From Tamaricihabitans halophyticus (GTDB lineage: Bacteria > Actinomycetota > Actinomycetes > Mycobacteriales > Pseudonocardiaceae), in NCBI RefSeq assembly GCF_004340875.1, contig NZ_SLXQ01000001.1, positions 1,178,001 through 1,242,000 on the forward strand: a DNA stretch of 64,000 nt, given 5' to 3'. Below are positions 53,004 to 62,768 of the stretch, piece by piece; the stretch's first letter is position 1, and each line of letters begins with the position of its first letter. The position numbers were made by a program, and so were the translations under genes. The notes under the pieces were generated by a model, which worked only from the letters and a program-made list of their open reading frames with translations, did not search any database and was not told the origin of the DNA.

Positions 53004-54182
53004 ATGACTGCACCACACGCCATCAGCCCGTTCCCGCAGCCAGCCACGCACCGTGAGGCTCCGCCCGCGGTAGTCGCGATGGTTCGCACGATCCGTAACT
53101 CCTGGGCACAGGTCGAGCCACAAACCGAGGACGTCGCGCGGTTCTTCTACGGCATGCTGTTCAGCCTCGCGCCGGAGGCGCGCGAGCTCTTCCCGGCGAA
53201 TATGCAGGTACAGCGCAGCCGGCTGATGCGGGCCATCGTGCACGTCGTGCAGATGGTCGACCGGCCGGACGATCTGGTGCCGTTCCTGCATCAGCTCGGC
53301 AGGGATCACCGCAAGTTCGGCGTGGTGGCCAGGCATTACGAGGCGGTGGGCACCTCGCTGCTCGCGGCGCTGAAGGCACACCTCGGCGAGGACTGGACGC
53401 CGAAGGTGGAACGCGCCTGGGCCGAGGCCTACACGATCATGGCGCGGACCATGCAGGAGGCGGCCGCGGCCGATGACGGTCCTGCCTGGTTCCCGGCCAC
53501 CGTGCTAGAACACCACCGGCTGTCCTGGGACCTGGCAATCGTTCGCGTGCAGCCGGACTACCCGTTGCCGTATCAACCCGGGCAGTACATCAGTGTCGAG
53601 GTGCCCCAGCGCCCGCGTTTCTGGCGCTACCTTTCACCGGCCAATGCGCCACGCGAGGACGGCGCGCTCGAGTTCCACGTGCACGCGGTCGAGGGCGGTT
53701 GGGTCAGCCGCGCCATCGTCAGCCATACCCAGGAGGGCGATGAGTGGCGGCTCGGGTCACCCCTCGGTCGGCTTACCGCGAGCCGTACCGATGAGCAGAA
53801 CGTGCTGATGATCGGCGGCGGCACCGGGATCGCACCGCTGCGCGCGATCCTGGATGACTGGTCGCACTGGGGAGAAAACCCGCATGTGCAGCTGTTCTAC
53901 GGTGCGCGTAACGCGGATGATCTTTACGCGCTCGACGAATTGCGCCAGCTCGCCACGACCAATCCGTGGTTGACCGTGGTTCCGGTCGCCGAGGAAGGCG
54001 CCGATGCGGCTGGCGTGGAGCGTGGCACGCTCGCCGATGCGGTCACCCGGCACGGCGACTGGGCCGATCGCCGGGTGCTTGTTTGCGGCTCACCGACGAT
54101 GATCCGCGCAACCGTGTCCAAGATGCTGGTCGCTGGCACCCCGCTGGACCGCATCTACTACGACCCGTTCACGTTGGACTAG
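53004..54182 (+). CDS. Flavohaemoglobin-type globin-reductase
   Basis: 392 residues from ATG 53004 (no ribosome binding site near it, so the start is tentative). Globin domain ~25-150: CD1 Phe in RELFPANMQVQ, proximal His in LGRDHRKFGVVARHY. Reductase: FAD-binding RYLSPAN after QPGQYISVEVP, and NAD(P)-binding MIGGGTGIAPLRAIL, ending YYDPFTLD. Family members detoxify nitric oxide (NO + O2 + NAD(P)H to nitrate) in the cytoplasm or act as single-electron reductases. Its 3' end overlaps the DMT gene on the opposite strand by 93 bases. Confidence 0.9.
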   Translation: MTAPHAISPFPQPATHREAPPAVVAMVRTIRNSWAQVEPQTEDVARFFYGMLFSLAPEARELFPANMQVQRSRLMRAIVHVVQMVDRPDDLVPFLHQLGRDHRKFGVVARHYEAVGTSLLAALKAHLGEDWTPKVERAWAEAYTIMARTMQEAAAADDGPAWFPATVLEHHRLSWDLAIVRVQPDYPLPYQPGQYISVEVPQRPRFWRYLSPANAPREDGALEFHVHAVEGGWVSRAIVSHTQEGDEWRLGSPLGRLTASRTDEQNVLMIGGGTGIAPLRAILDDWSHWGENPHVQLFYGARNADDLYALDELRQLATTNPWLTVVPVAEEGADAAGVERGTLADAVTRHGDWADRRVLVCGSPTMIRATVSKMLVAGTPLDRIYYDPFTLD

Positions 54183-55049
54183 AACCCGCGAGCGGCGGGA
54201 ACGCGGTGCCTGGATCAGGGCCACCGCGGCGAGCACGATGGCGATGCCGAGGACTTCCGACCAGCCGAGTTTCGTGCCGAGGACCAGGTAATCGAGGATG
54301 GCCGCTACCGCGGGGACGCAGTAGAACAAACTGGCCACTTTGGTCACCGCGCCGCGCCGGACCAGCAGGTACAGCAGTGCGGTTGCGCCGACCGACACGA
54401 TCACCACCATCCAGCCGAGTGCGAGATAGAAGCTGCCGTTTTCCGGCAGTTCCAGCTGCCCTGCACCGAGCAACCCGAACGCGACCGTGCTGACCGTGGT
54501 CTGCACGGCAAGCGAGGACCAGATCCCCACGCCCTTGTTGGTGCTCTGCACCAGCGTGCCCACGGTGATCAGCAGCAGCGCGCCGAAGGCGAAGGCTACG
54601 CCGAGCGCGGTGGCGTGTCCGTCCAGACTGGAACTCACCGCGAGCAACAGCCCGCCGAAGCCGAGCAGCAGCCCGAGCCACAACCGGGCATCCCGGCCCT
54701 GCCGGCTGAGTAGCGCGGTGAGAATCGGTTGGCTGCCAACAATGAGCACCGCGATCCCGGCCGGCAGCTCGGCCCAGATCGCGAGGAAGAACAAACCCTG
54801 ATAGCCAACCTGGAGGAACAGCCCGGCAAGGAGCAGCCGAACCCATTGCCGGCGGCCGCGGGGGAGCGCATCGCGCACGGCCAGCCAGACCAGCCAGGAG
54901 ATCAGGGCGGCACCAAGCGCGCGCAACCAGAGGAAGTTCGCGACGTTCGTGTGCCGCAACCCGAATTCGACGGCGAGCGCTCCGCTCGACCACATGACCA
55001 CGAAGGTGTAAGGAACTGGCGAGAATCCGGGAGTACGCACGAGGTACAT
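54090..55049 (-). CDS. EamA/DMT-family transporter
   Basis: 319 residues from ATG 55049. Ten helices in two EamA repeats (NFLWLRALGAALISWLVWLA; LVGSQPILTALLSRQGRDAR-type end of repeat 1; LFYCVPAVAAILDYLVLGTK; GWSEVLGIAIVLAAVALIQA). The last ~30 residues (basic, low complexity) are encoded opposite the flavohaemoglobin gene, which suggests the original stop was lost. Divergent from a LysR regulator, a common pair for exporters of amino acids or metabolites. Confidence 0.82.
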   Translation of the reverse strand: MYLVRTPGFSPVPYTFVVMWSSGALAVEFGLRHTNVANFLWLRALGAALISWLVWLAVRDALPRGRRQWVRLLLAGLFLQVGYQGLFFLAIWAELPAGIAVLIVGSQPILTALLSRQGRDARLWLGLLLGFGGLLLAVSSSLDGHATALGVAFAFGALLLITVGTLVQSTNKGVGIWSSLAVQTTVSTVAFGLLGAGQLELPENGSFYLALGWMVVIVSVGATALLYLLVRRGAVTKVASLFYCVPAVAAILDYLVLGTKLGWSEVLGIAIVLAAVALIQAPRSRRSRVLVQRERVVVDAVQRGASDQHLGHGCADHRR

Positions 55050-55109
55050 ACAACCGCCGCATCCCAAAACGGAAAAATGCCGTTTCGCGATGGACTATGC
55101 TGCGCGGTT

Positions 55110-55958
55110 ATGGGCGTGGAGATCCGCCACCTACGGACCTTTCTGGTCGCCGTCGAGGAGCGCAGCATCAGCCGCGCCGCGGAGCGGTTGCGGCTGGCCC
55201 AGCCGGCCGTGTCCAGAACGCTCGCCCAGCTCGAACGCGAGGTCGGTGCCGAGCTGCTGGTCCGCTCCGCGCAGGGTGTGGTGACCACGACGGCGGGCGC
55301 ACGGTTCCGGGTCAAGGCGGCGGCCGCGGTGCTTTCCTTCGATGACGCGGTACACAGTCCGATGGCGCGGCTGCGGCCGTTGCGGGTCGGGCACCATTGG
55401 GCGGCGCTCGGCCAGCACACCACGCGGCTACTGCGCACCTGGCGGGAGCGGTTTCCCGACGTGCCGCTCGAACTGCGCCGGCTGGACGATGCGTTCGGCG
55501 CGCTGGCCACCGGCGAGGTGGATATCGTGGTGAGCAGGGGACAGCGGCCCGGACCGGCATACCACCACGAGCTGTTGTGGCACGAGCGAAGGATGGCGGC
55601 GTTGCCCGCGCACCACCAGTTGGCGGACCGAGACGAGTTGCGGATCACCGAGCTGGCCGAGGAAACCGTGCTGGTGAACACCGCTTACGGCACGACGAAC
55701 CCGGAGTTGTGGCCGGCGGATACCGGACCACACGCGACGATCACCGTGGCCAATACCGACGACTGGCAGACCAATATCGCCGCCGGTTTGGGAATCGGCG
55801 TCACGCCGGAGTCAACGTCCTATATGTACTCGCACACGGAGATCACCTATATCCCGCTCACCGACGTGGCGCCGGTGGCCACCTACCTGGCCTGGGCACC
55901 GAACGCGCAGCACCCCGCACTCGCGGACTTCCGCCACACCGTGAACCACATTCTTTAG
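55110..55958 (+). CDS. LysR-family regulator
   Basis: 282 residues from ATG 55110. N-terminal HTH (VEIRHLRTFLVAVEERSISR, then RLRLAQPAVSRTLAQLE) and a type II substrate-binding domain (RPLRVGHHWAALGQH; FGALATGEVDIVVSRGQRPG; AAGLGIGVTPEST). Divergent from the DMT transporter, its likely target. The TAG stop comes from a dispersed repeat. Confidence 0.88.
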   Translation: MGVEIRHLRTFLVAVEERSISRAAERLRLAQPAVSRTLAQLEREVGAELLVRSAQGVVTTTAGARFRVKAAAAVLSFDDAVHSPMARLRPLRVGHHWAALGQHTTRLLRTWRERFPDVPLELRRLDDAFGALATGEVDIVVSRGQRPGPAYHHELLWHERRMAALPAHHQLADRDELRITELAEETVLVNTAYGTTNPELWPADTGPHATITVANTDDWQTNIAAGLGIGVTPESTSYMYSHTEITYIPLTDVAPVATYLAWAPNAQHPALADFRHTVNHIL

Positions 55959-55971
55959 GGATCTTGCGGTT
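55945..55971 (+). repeat. Dispersed 3'-end repeat, copy 10
   Basis: ACCACATTCTTTAGGG followed by ATCTTGCGGTT. In the reading frame of LysR it encodes the last residues (NHIL) and the TAG stop. Confidence 0.75.
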
Positions 55972-56019
55972 GTGTTGAAGCGGCGCTTGGCGCAGAAATA
56001 GATCCGCGCGACTTGACCT

Positions 56020-56033
56020 TGACACTGGTGTCA
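56020..56033. promoter_or_regulatory. MerR-type operator-promoter TGACAC-TG-GTGTCA
   Basis: A perfect 14-base palindrome behind TTGACC (56013-56018). With the ~19-base spacer typical of MerR promoters a weak -10 falls near 56038-56043 and transcription would begin at about the ATG at 56052, that is a leaderless message. The spacing is read from the sequence; the start point is inference. Confidence 0.6.
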
Positions 56034-56051
56034 GTACTTACCGTGGCGGAG

Positions 56052-56456
56052 ATGAACGGGGCAGTCGTGCACATAGGGGAGTTGTCCGAGCGCACCGGGG
56101 TCAGCCGGCGCTCGCTGCGCTACTACGAACAACGAGGTCTGCTGCGGGCCCAACGCACCGACGCGGGATGGCGAACCTACGACGCCGATGCCGTCACCAG
56201 GGTCCGCAATGTACGGAGCCTGCTGGATGCGGGGATGACCGTCGAGGACATCCAACAGCTGGCGCCCTGCCTCGCCGAGGATGACCACGCCACCTGTGTG
56301 GACACCGGCGCGGCGATCACGACGCACCAGGCGCGGCTACAGGTGCTCGACAGTCAGATCGCCCAGCTTCAGCTGTATCGGACCAAGTTGCTGGGGCGGA
56401 TAGCGCGGCTGCGGGCGACCGCTGCCAAGCAGGAACAGTCAACGGAGGTACGGTGA
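56052..56456 (+). CDS. MerR-family regulator
   Basis: 134 residues from ATG 56052; GTG 56067 is an alternative. HTH: IGELSERTGVSRRSLRYYEQ, then RGLLRAQRTDAGWRTYDADA; dimer helix at the end. One cysteine pair (PCLAEDDHATC) in the effector region could bind a metal or thiol. It overlaps the oxidoreductase gene (GTGA), so the regulator and enzyme are one operon. Confidence 0.88.
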   Translation: MNGAVVHIGELSERTGVSRRSLRYYEQRGLLRAQRTDAGWRTYDADAVTRVRNVRSLLDAGMTVEDIQQLAPCLAEDDHATCVDTGAAITTHQARLQVLDSQIAQLQLYRTKLLGRIARLRATAAKQEQSTEVR

Positions 56457-57277
56457 AATTCGGGGTTTCCACATTCGTCACTGACGAGGGTATCCGGCCG
56501 GACGCGCTGGCAAAGGCGTTGGAGGAACGTGGGTTCGACTCGCTGTTCCTGGCTGAGCACTCGCATATCCCACTGGGTACAACAACTCCGGACGGGTCCA
56601 CACTGGACCGCCAGTTCTACCGGACGCTGGACCCGTTCATCGCGTTGACCGCAGCCGCCTCGGCCACCGAGAACCTGCTACTCGGCACGGGGGTCACGCT
56701 GCTCGTGCAACGCGACGTCATCCATACCGCCAAAGAGGTAGCCAGCCTCGACCTGCTCTCGCACGGCCGGGCCGTCCTGACCGTGGGGGCCGGCTGGAAC
56801 CGTACGGAAATGCGCAACCATGGGGTGGATCCGGCTACCCGTGGACGTAAGTTGGACGAGCAGCTCGCGGCGCTGAAAACGATCTGGACCAAGTCCGAGG
56901 CCACATTCACCGGCGAACACGTCAACTTCGGCCCGATGTTCCAATGGCCGAAACCAGTGCAACAACCACACCCGCCGATCTACATTGGCGGGCACAGCCC
57001 GGCTGCTCGGCGACGGGTTGCCGAGCATGGCGACGGCTGGTTCCCGGTGGTGGCAACCGTGGCGGATGTTCGGGAGATGCGCGCCGCGCTGATCGCTAGG
57101 GACCGCGCGGACGTCGTGCTCAACGTGCCGGCCGAGGAGAATCAGCCAGCGCTGCTGGCCGAGTTCGCCGAAGCTGGTGCCGATCGAGCCACGTTCGACA
57201 TCCCCACCGAATCGGAATCAGCCACCCTCCGCCGGCTCGACGCCCTCGCCGCACTGGTGCACGCCCAGACTCGCTAA
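56453..57277 (+). CDS. LLM-class, F420-dependent-type oxidoreductase
   Basis: 274 residues from GTG 56453. Luciferase-like TIM barrel: KFGVSTFVTDEGIRPDALAK, GFDSLFLAEHSHIPLG, TGVTLLVQRDVIHTAKEVAS, AVLTVGAGWNRTEMRNHG, PPIYIGGHSPAARRRVAEHG. Uses F420 or FMN; substrate unknown. The stop TAA is part of a dispersed repeat. Confidence 0.88.
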   Translation: MKFGVSTFVTDEGIRPDALAKALEERGFDSLFLAEHSHIPLGTTTPDGSTLDRQFYRTLDPFIALTAAASATENLLLGTGVTLLVQRDVIHTAKEVASLDLLSHGRAVLTVGAGWNRTEMRNHGVDPATRGRKLDEQLAALKTIWTKSEATFTGEHVNFGPMFQWPKPVQQPHPPIYIGGHSPAARRRVAEHGDGWFPVVATVADVREMRAALIARDRADVVLNVPAEENQPALLAEFAEAGADRATFDIPTESESATLRRLDALAALVHAQTR

Positions 57278-57296
57278 CCTTAAAGAACGCGGTCAC
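57272..57296 (-). repeat. Dispersed 3'-end repeat, copy 11 (short form)
   Basis: Minus strand GTGACCGCGTTCTTTAAGG plus TTAGCG. It contains the TAA stop of the LLM gene (57275-57277). Confidence 0.82.
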
Positions 57297-57301
57297 ACGC
57301 A

Positions 57302-57335
57302 GTCACCGCAAGATCCATAAAGAACGCGGCTAGCG
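57302..57335 (-). repeat. Dispersed 3'-end repeat, copy 12
   Basis: Minus strand CGCTAGCCGCGTTCTTTATGG followed by ATCTTGCGGTGAC, so it reads into the hspR stop (57330-57332). Two copies lie head to tail between the convergent genes. Confidence 0.8.
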
Positions 57336-57776
57336 GGAGCGGCGTGGCGGTTTCCAGACGACCAGCGCGGTCTGCCGGCGCGCGGGTACCAGGTCATTGC
57401 GATACGAGGCGTGCACCGCCGCGGCTGCCTGCTCGGCAGCGGCATAGGCGGCGGCAAGCTCCTCGGTCAGCTCGGCAACCCGCCCGGACAGCGCCTCGAC
57501 CTGGTTCTCCAACTCGATGATGCGCTTGATCCCCGCCAGGTTCACACCATCCTCTTGGGACAGTCGTTGTACTTCGCGGAGCAACGCGATATCCCGCATC
57601 GAATACCGTCGCCCGCCCCCCGCGGTCCGGCCGGGGGATACCAAGCCGAGCCGGTCGTAACTGCGCAGGGTCTGTGCGTGTAAGCCGGACAGCTCGGCGG
57701 CCACCGAGATCACGAACATCGGGGTGTCTTCATCCGCCCCATGCGGAAACGGCACTCCGCCAACCGGTTTGTTCAT
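57330..57776 (-). CDS. hspR: Heat-shock repressor HspR (MerR family)
   Basis: 148 residues. MerR HTH ([20 protein letters not shown], then [20 protein letters not shown]) and a coiled-coil linker. Represses dnaK and clpB at HAIR sites; its activity depends on DnaK as corepressor. It overlaps dnaJ by 4 bases. HAIR sites are visible at 47596, 61715 and 61771. Confidence 0.94.
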   Translation of the reverse strand: MNKPVGGVPFPHGADEDTPMFVISVAAELSGLHAQTLRSYDRLGLVSPGRTAGGGRRYSMRDIALLREVQRLSQEDGVNLAGIKRIIELENQVEALSGRVAELTEELAAAYAAAEQAAAAVHASYRNDLVPARRQTALVVWKPPRRSR

Positions 57777-58993
57777 GATCTACCTCGGCCCTCCAGCATC
57801 GCGGTGAGATCCGGCCGCGGGTCGTGCTCGGCCGTAGCCTCCGCATACTTCTCCAGCGCCGACTTACCCGCGCCGTCCAGGTTCGCCGGTACGGCTACCT
57901 GCAGCGTCACGAGCAAATCACCAACCTTGCCGTCCCGCTTCTCGATGCCCTTACCGCGCACCCGAAGCACTCGCCCACTACTGGTCCCCGGCGCCACCCG
58001 CACGGACACCGCCGAATCCAGTGTCGGCACTCGTAGTGTGGTACCAAGTGCCAGCTCAGGGAAAGTCACCGGCACGGTGATCGTCAGATCATTACCCGAC
58101 CGGCCGAATACCGCATGCGGGCTCACCTGCACCCGCACATACAGATCACCCGCGTGCGCCCCGCCGCGACCTGGCTCGCCCTGCTCGGCGAGCCGAATCC
58201 GCTGGTCGTCCTCCACCCCAGGCGGAATCCGCACGGTCAGGGTGCGCGTCCGGGTACTCGTCCCACTGCCGGAACACTCCGGGCAGGGATGCTCCACGAT
58301 CTGACCGTTACCCCGGCAATCCCGGCACGGCTCGGAAAACGCGAAGGCACCCTGGCTGCGGCTCACCAGACCCGCGCCACCGCAGGTGCCACAGGTCTTC
58401 GGCGACGTTCCCGGTTTCGCCCCCGAACCGGCACACACATCGCAGCGCGTTGGGCTGGACAACCGCAGCGGCACGGTTGCCCCGCGCACCGCCTCGGTGA
58501 ACTCGATCCGGACCTCGGTCTCCACATCCGCGCCACGCTGCCCTCGCTGCGCGGTGGCACCCGCGCCAGCGGCACCGCCGCGCCGACCGAACAAACCACC
58601 GAGGATATCCCCGAGACCGCCCATCCCGCCGCCACTTGCCTGGCCGGCGTTCTGGCCGAACAGATCACCGAAGTCAAACCCGCCGGTGCCGCCACCCGCG
58701 CCGCCAGCGCCACCGGGGAACCCGAAACCGCCGCCACCGCGCGGGAAGCCACCGCCGGCGAACATCCGGCGTGCCTCGTCGTACTGCTTGCGCTTTTCCG
58801 CGTCGGAGAGCACGCCGTAGGCCTCGGAGACGGCCTTGAACTTCTTCTCCGCACGCTCGTTACCCGGGTTGGCATCGGGATGGTTCTCCCTGGCCAACTT
58901 CCGGTAAGCCTTCTTGATATCCGAATCCGAGGCGTCGGAGGAGACGCCCAATTCACGGTAGAAGTCCTTCTCGATCCAGTCCCGCGCGCTCAT
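57773..58993 (-). CDS. dnaJ: Chaperone DnaJ (type I)
   Basis: 406 residues. J domain with HPD ([10 protein letters not shown]), a long Gly/Phe-rich region (~75-140), four zinc motifs ([32 protein letters not shown]), C-terminal substrate-binding domain. Recruits clients to DnaK. Third gene of the operon, starting 27 bases after grpE ends. Confidence 0.95.
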   Translation of the reverse strand: MSARDWIEKDFYRELGVSSDASDSDIKKAYRKLARENHPDANPGNERAEKKFKAVSEAYGVLSDAEKRKQYDEARRMFAGGGFPRGGGGFGFPGGAGGAGGGTGGFDFGDLFGQNAGQASGGGMGGLGDILGGLFGRRGGAAGAGATAQRGQRGADVETEVRIEFTEAVRGATVPLRLSSPTRCDVCAGSGAKPGTSPKTCGTCGGAGLVSRSQGAFAFSEPCRDCRGNGQIVEHPCPECSGSGTSTRTRTLTVRIPPGVEDDQRIRLAEQGEPGRGGAHAGDLYVRVQVSPHAVFGRSGNDLTITVPVTFPELALGTTLRVPTLDSAVSVRVAPGTSSGRVLRVRGKGIEKRDGKVGDLLVTLQVAVPANLDGAGKSALEKYAEATAEHDPRPDLTAMLEGRGRS

Positions 58994-59020
58994 CGGACGT
59001 CCCCTCCTTTCTGCCTCGTA

Positions 59021-59787
59021 TTACTGGTTACTTTCCATGCCCGGCGTCGGTATCGGGCCCGTGGTGTCGTCGGCGAGAACCTCGACCGCCTCGGGAACCG
59101 GTTCCGGCTCGGCTGCCGGCTCGTGATCGGTGACCGCGACCATTGCGTTGCGCAATACCTTGTCACCGATCCGATACCCCTTGCGCAGCACCGTGGTCAC
59201 CGTCGGACCATCCACTTCGGAGGAAGTGGCGTGCTGCACCGCTTCGTGCACCGCGGGGTCGAACTCATCGCCTTCGGCACCGTAGGAGGCCAAGCCCTCC
59301 TTTTCCAGCGCCGCAACAAGTTTGTCCGCGATTGCCTTGAACGGGCCGGTCAGATCGCCGTGCGCCTCGGCCCGCTCCAGATCGTCGAGCAGTGGCAACA
59401 GCTCGCCGGCCAGCGAGGCCTTGGCGCCCTCGATCACCGAATCCCGGTCGCGGTCAACCCGCTTGCGGTAGTTGGCGAACTCGGCCTGCACCCGCTTCAC
59501 ATCCGCGGTGCGCTCCGCCAGTTCCTGCTTCAGTGCGGTGAGTTCGGTGTCCGGCGAACCGGCCGTATCGGCGGCTTCGTCAACCGAACCAGCCGAACCA
59601 GCCGGACTGGCCGATTCGTCGGCGGCTGGCGCGCCCGGTTCACCAGGCGCGGCGGCCGGCGGCTCGACGGTCTCTTCCTTGACCTCTTCCCGCACCTGGC
59701 CCGACTCCGGGTCGATCCGGCGCCGATCCTTGACGACGATCGGCTCCTCGGGCTGGGTTTCGTCTTTCGGCTGCGGCGGCTGCGGCG

Positions 59788-59791
<4 letters not shown>
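59021..59791 (-). CDS. grpE: Nucleotide-exchange factor GrpE
   Basis: 256 residues. Acidic, Ala/Pro-rich N-terminal ~85 residues, then the GrpE coiled coil ([20 protein letters not shown], then [20 protein letters not shown]) and beta domain ([20 protein letters not shown]). Exchanges ADP on DnaK. Its ATG overlaps the dnaK stop by 4 bases. Confidence 0.94.
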
Positions 59792-61668
<1,877 letters not shown>

Positions 61669-61714
61669 TGGATTTCCCTCCTGGATCTGTCAGTTCTCGT
61701 GCGCAACCCATAGG

Positions 61715-61735
61715 GTTGAGTAGAGCTCGCGCAAG
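61715..61735. promoter_or_regulatory. Degenerate HAIR site, dnaK-proximal
   Basis: GTTGAGT, 7 bases, GCGCAAG; the right half differs in three bases from ACTCAAG. Together with the site at 61771 it gives HspR two binding positions 35 bases apart. Confidence 0.6.
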
Positions 61736-61770
61736 TTCTAGTTTGGCGAACCCAGCCCCGTCAACCCGGG

Positions 61771-61791
61771 GTTGAGCATTACACACTCAAG
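61771..61791. promoter_or_regulatory. HAIR site (HspR operator) of the dnaK operon
   Basis: GTTGAGC, 7 bases, ACTCAAG; the complement reads CTTGAGT-N7-GCTCAAC, two mismatches to the consensus. Lies 103 bases upstream of the dnaK start. Confidence 0.85.
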
Positions 61792-61845
61792 CTTTCTGCC
61801 AGCATAACGCCTGTGCAGGCAAAATGGTTCCCGGTCTGCTCGTGC

Positions 61846-62619
61846 CTACCGGCCGAGAGTGCGCACCGTCACGTCTCCGCTGCTCGCCTCGAGGTCAAGC
61901 ACGTGCGACGCGGAGTCATCGCTGGCGACGCCGATCTCCTGGGTGCCGTTCGTCTCGGTGGTGACCCGATAACGCCCATCGGGCACGCCGACCTCGACGT
62001 CGCCACTGCTCGCCGATGCGGTGACGGACTGCGGGCTGGCCAGGTTCAGCGTGATATCCCCCGAACTGGCCTGCACCTCGGCACGATTGCCCAGTTGGTC
62101 ACCTCGGATATTGCCCGAGTTGGCCTCGGCAAACACCGGACCGGTGAGGTCGACCAGCGTGATATTCCCCGAACTGGCCTTCGTGCGCACCTCGCCGGCG
62201 GCTCGGCGGACCTCGATGTTCCCGGAGTTCGCCTGCACGTCCACCCCGCCGACCTCGGTCAGGGTGACATTGCCCGAGCTCGCCTTGCCGGTGACCAGCA
62301 CATCGCGCGGGACCTCGACCTGGTAGCTGACGTCGCAGCCCCAGCCGCAGCCGTTCAGCACCAGGTTGTCGCCATCCAGCTCGTAGGCCTCGTCCGGCTC
62401 GCCCCAGCGATACCGGAAGGACTGGTGCACCTTCGTCTGCTGGGTATCGGTGGCCCGAATCGTCACGTCCCCAGACTGATTGTCGATCTCCACGCTGCGC
62501 ACTCGCTCGGCGATGTTGTTCTCCGCCTCGGCGGTGTCCGTACCCACCCAGCCGAACGCCACCGCGGCGCCCACCCCGATCAGCGCCACGCCAGCCACTG
62601 CCATCAACGGTCGCACCAT
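61846..62619 (-). CDS. DUF4097 beta-strand repeat protein, secreted/anchored
   Basis: 257 residues. An N-terminal helix (LMAVAGVALIGVGAAVAFGW) then a parallel beta-helix-like repeat, visible as KASSGNVTL, QANSGNIEV, KASSGNITL, EANSGNIRG, QASSGDITL, SASSGDVEV and EASSGDVTV at ~17-residue spacing. Known as DUF4097; role unknown, probably at the outer face of the membrane. Confidence 0.85.
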   Translation of the reverse strand: MVRPLMAVAGVALIGVGAAVAFGWVGTDTAEAENNIAERVRSVEIDNQSGDVTIRATDTQQTKVHQSFRYRWGEPDEAYELDGDNLVLNGCGWGCDVSYQVEVPRDVLVTGKASSGNVTLTEVGGVDVQANSGNIEVRRAAGEVRTKASSGNITLVDLTGPVFAEANSGNIRGDQLGNRAEVQASSGDITLNLASPQSVTASASSGDVEVGVPDGRYRVTTETNGTQEIGVASDDSASHVLDLEASSGDVTVRTLGR

Positions 62620-62768
62620 TGCTCAGTCCATTCTCCGCAAACCCGCTCGTCCGACCCCCGCTATGCCAGAAACGCTACGGCGTGCGCGGCGGAGCTACAT
62701 CGGGGACAGCCCCCGGCTTTCTCCTCAGGGTTGCCCCAGGGGCGCGCAGGAAACCCACCGACCGCGCG

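Noticed and set aside
52782-53381. Upstream extension of the MarR frame
   Set aside because: Opposite the flavohaemoglobin gene; a good ribosome binding site exists at 52781.
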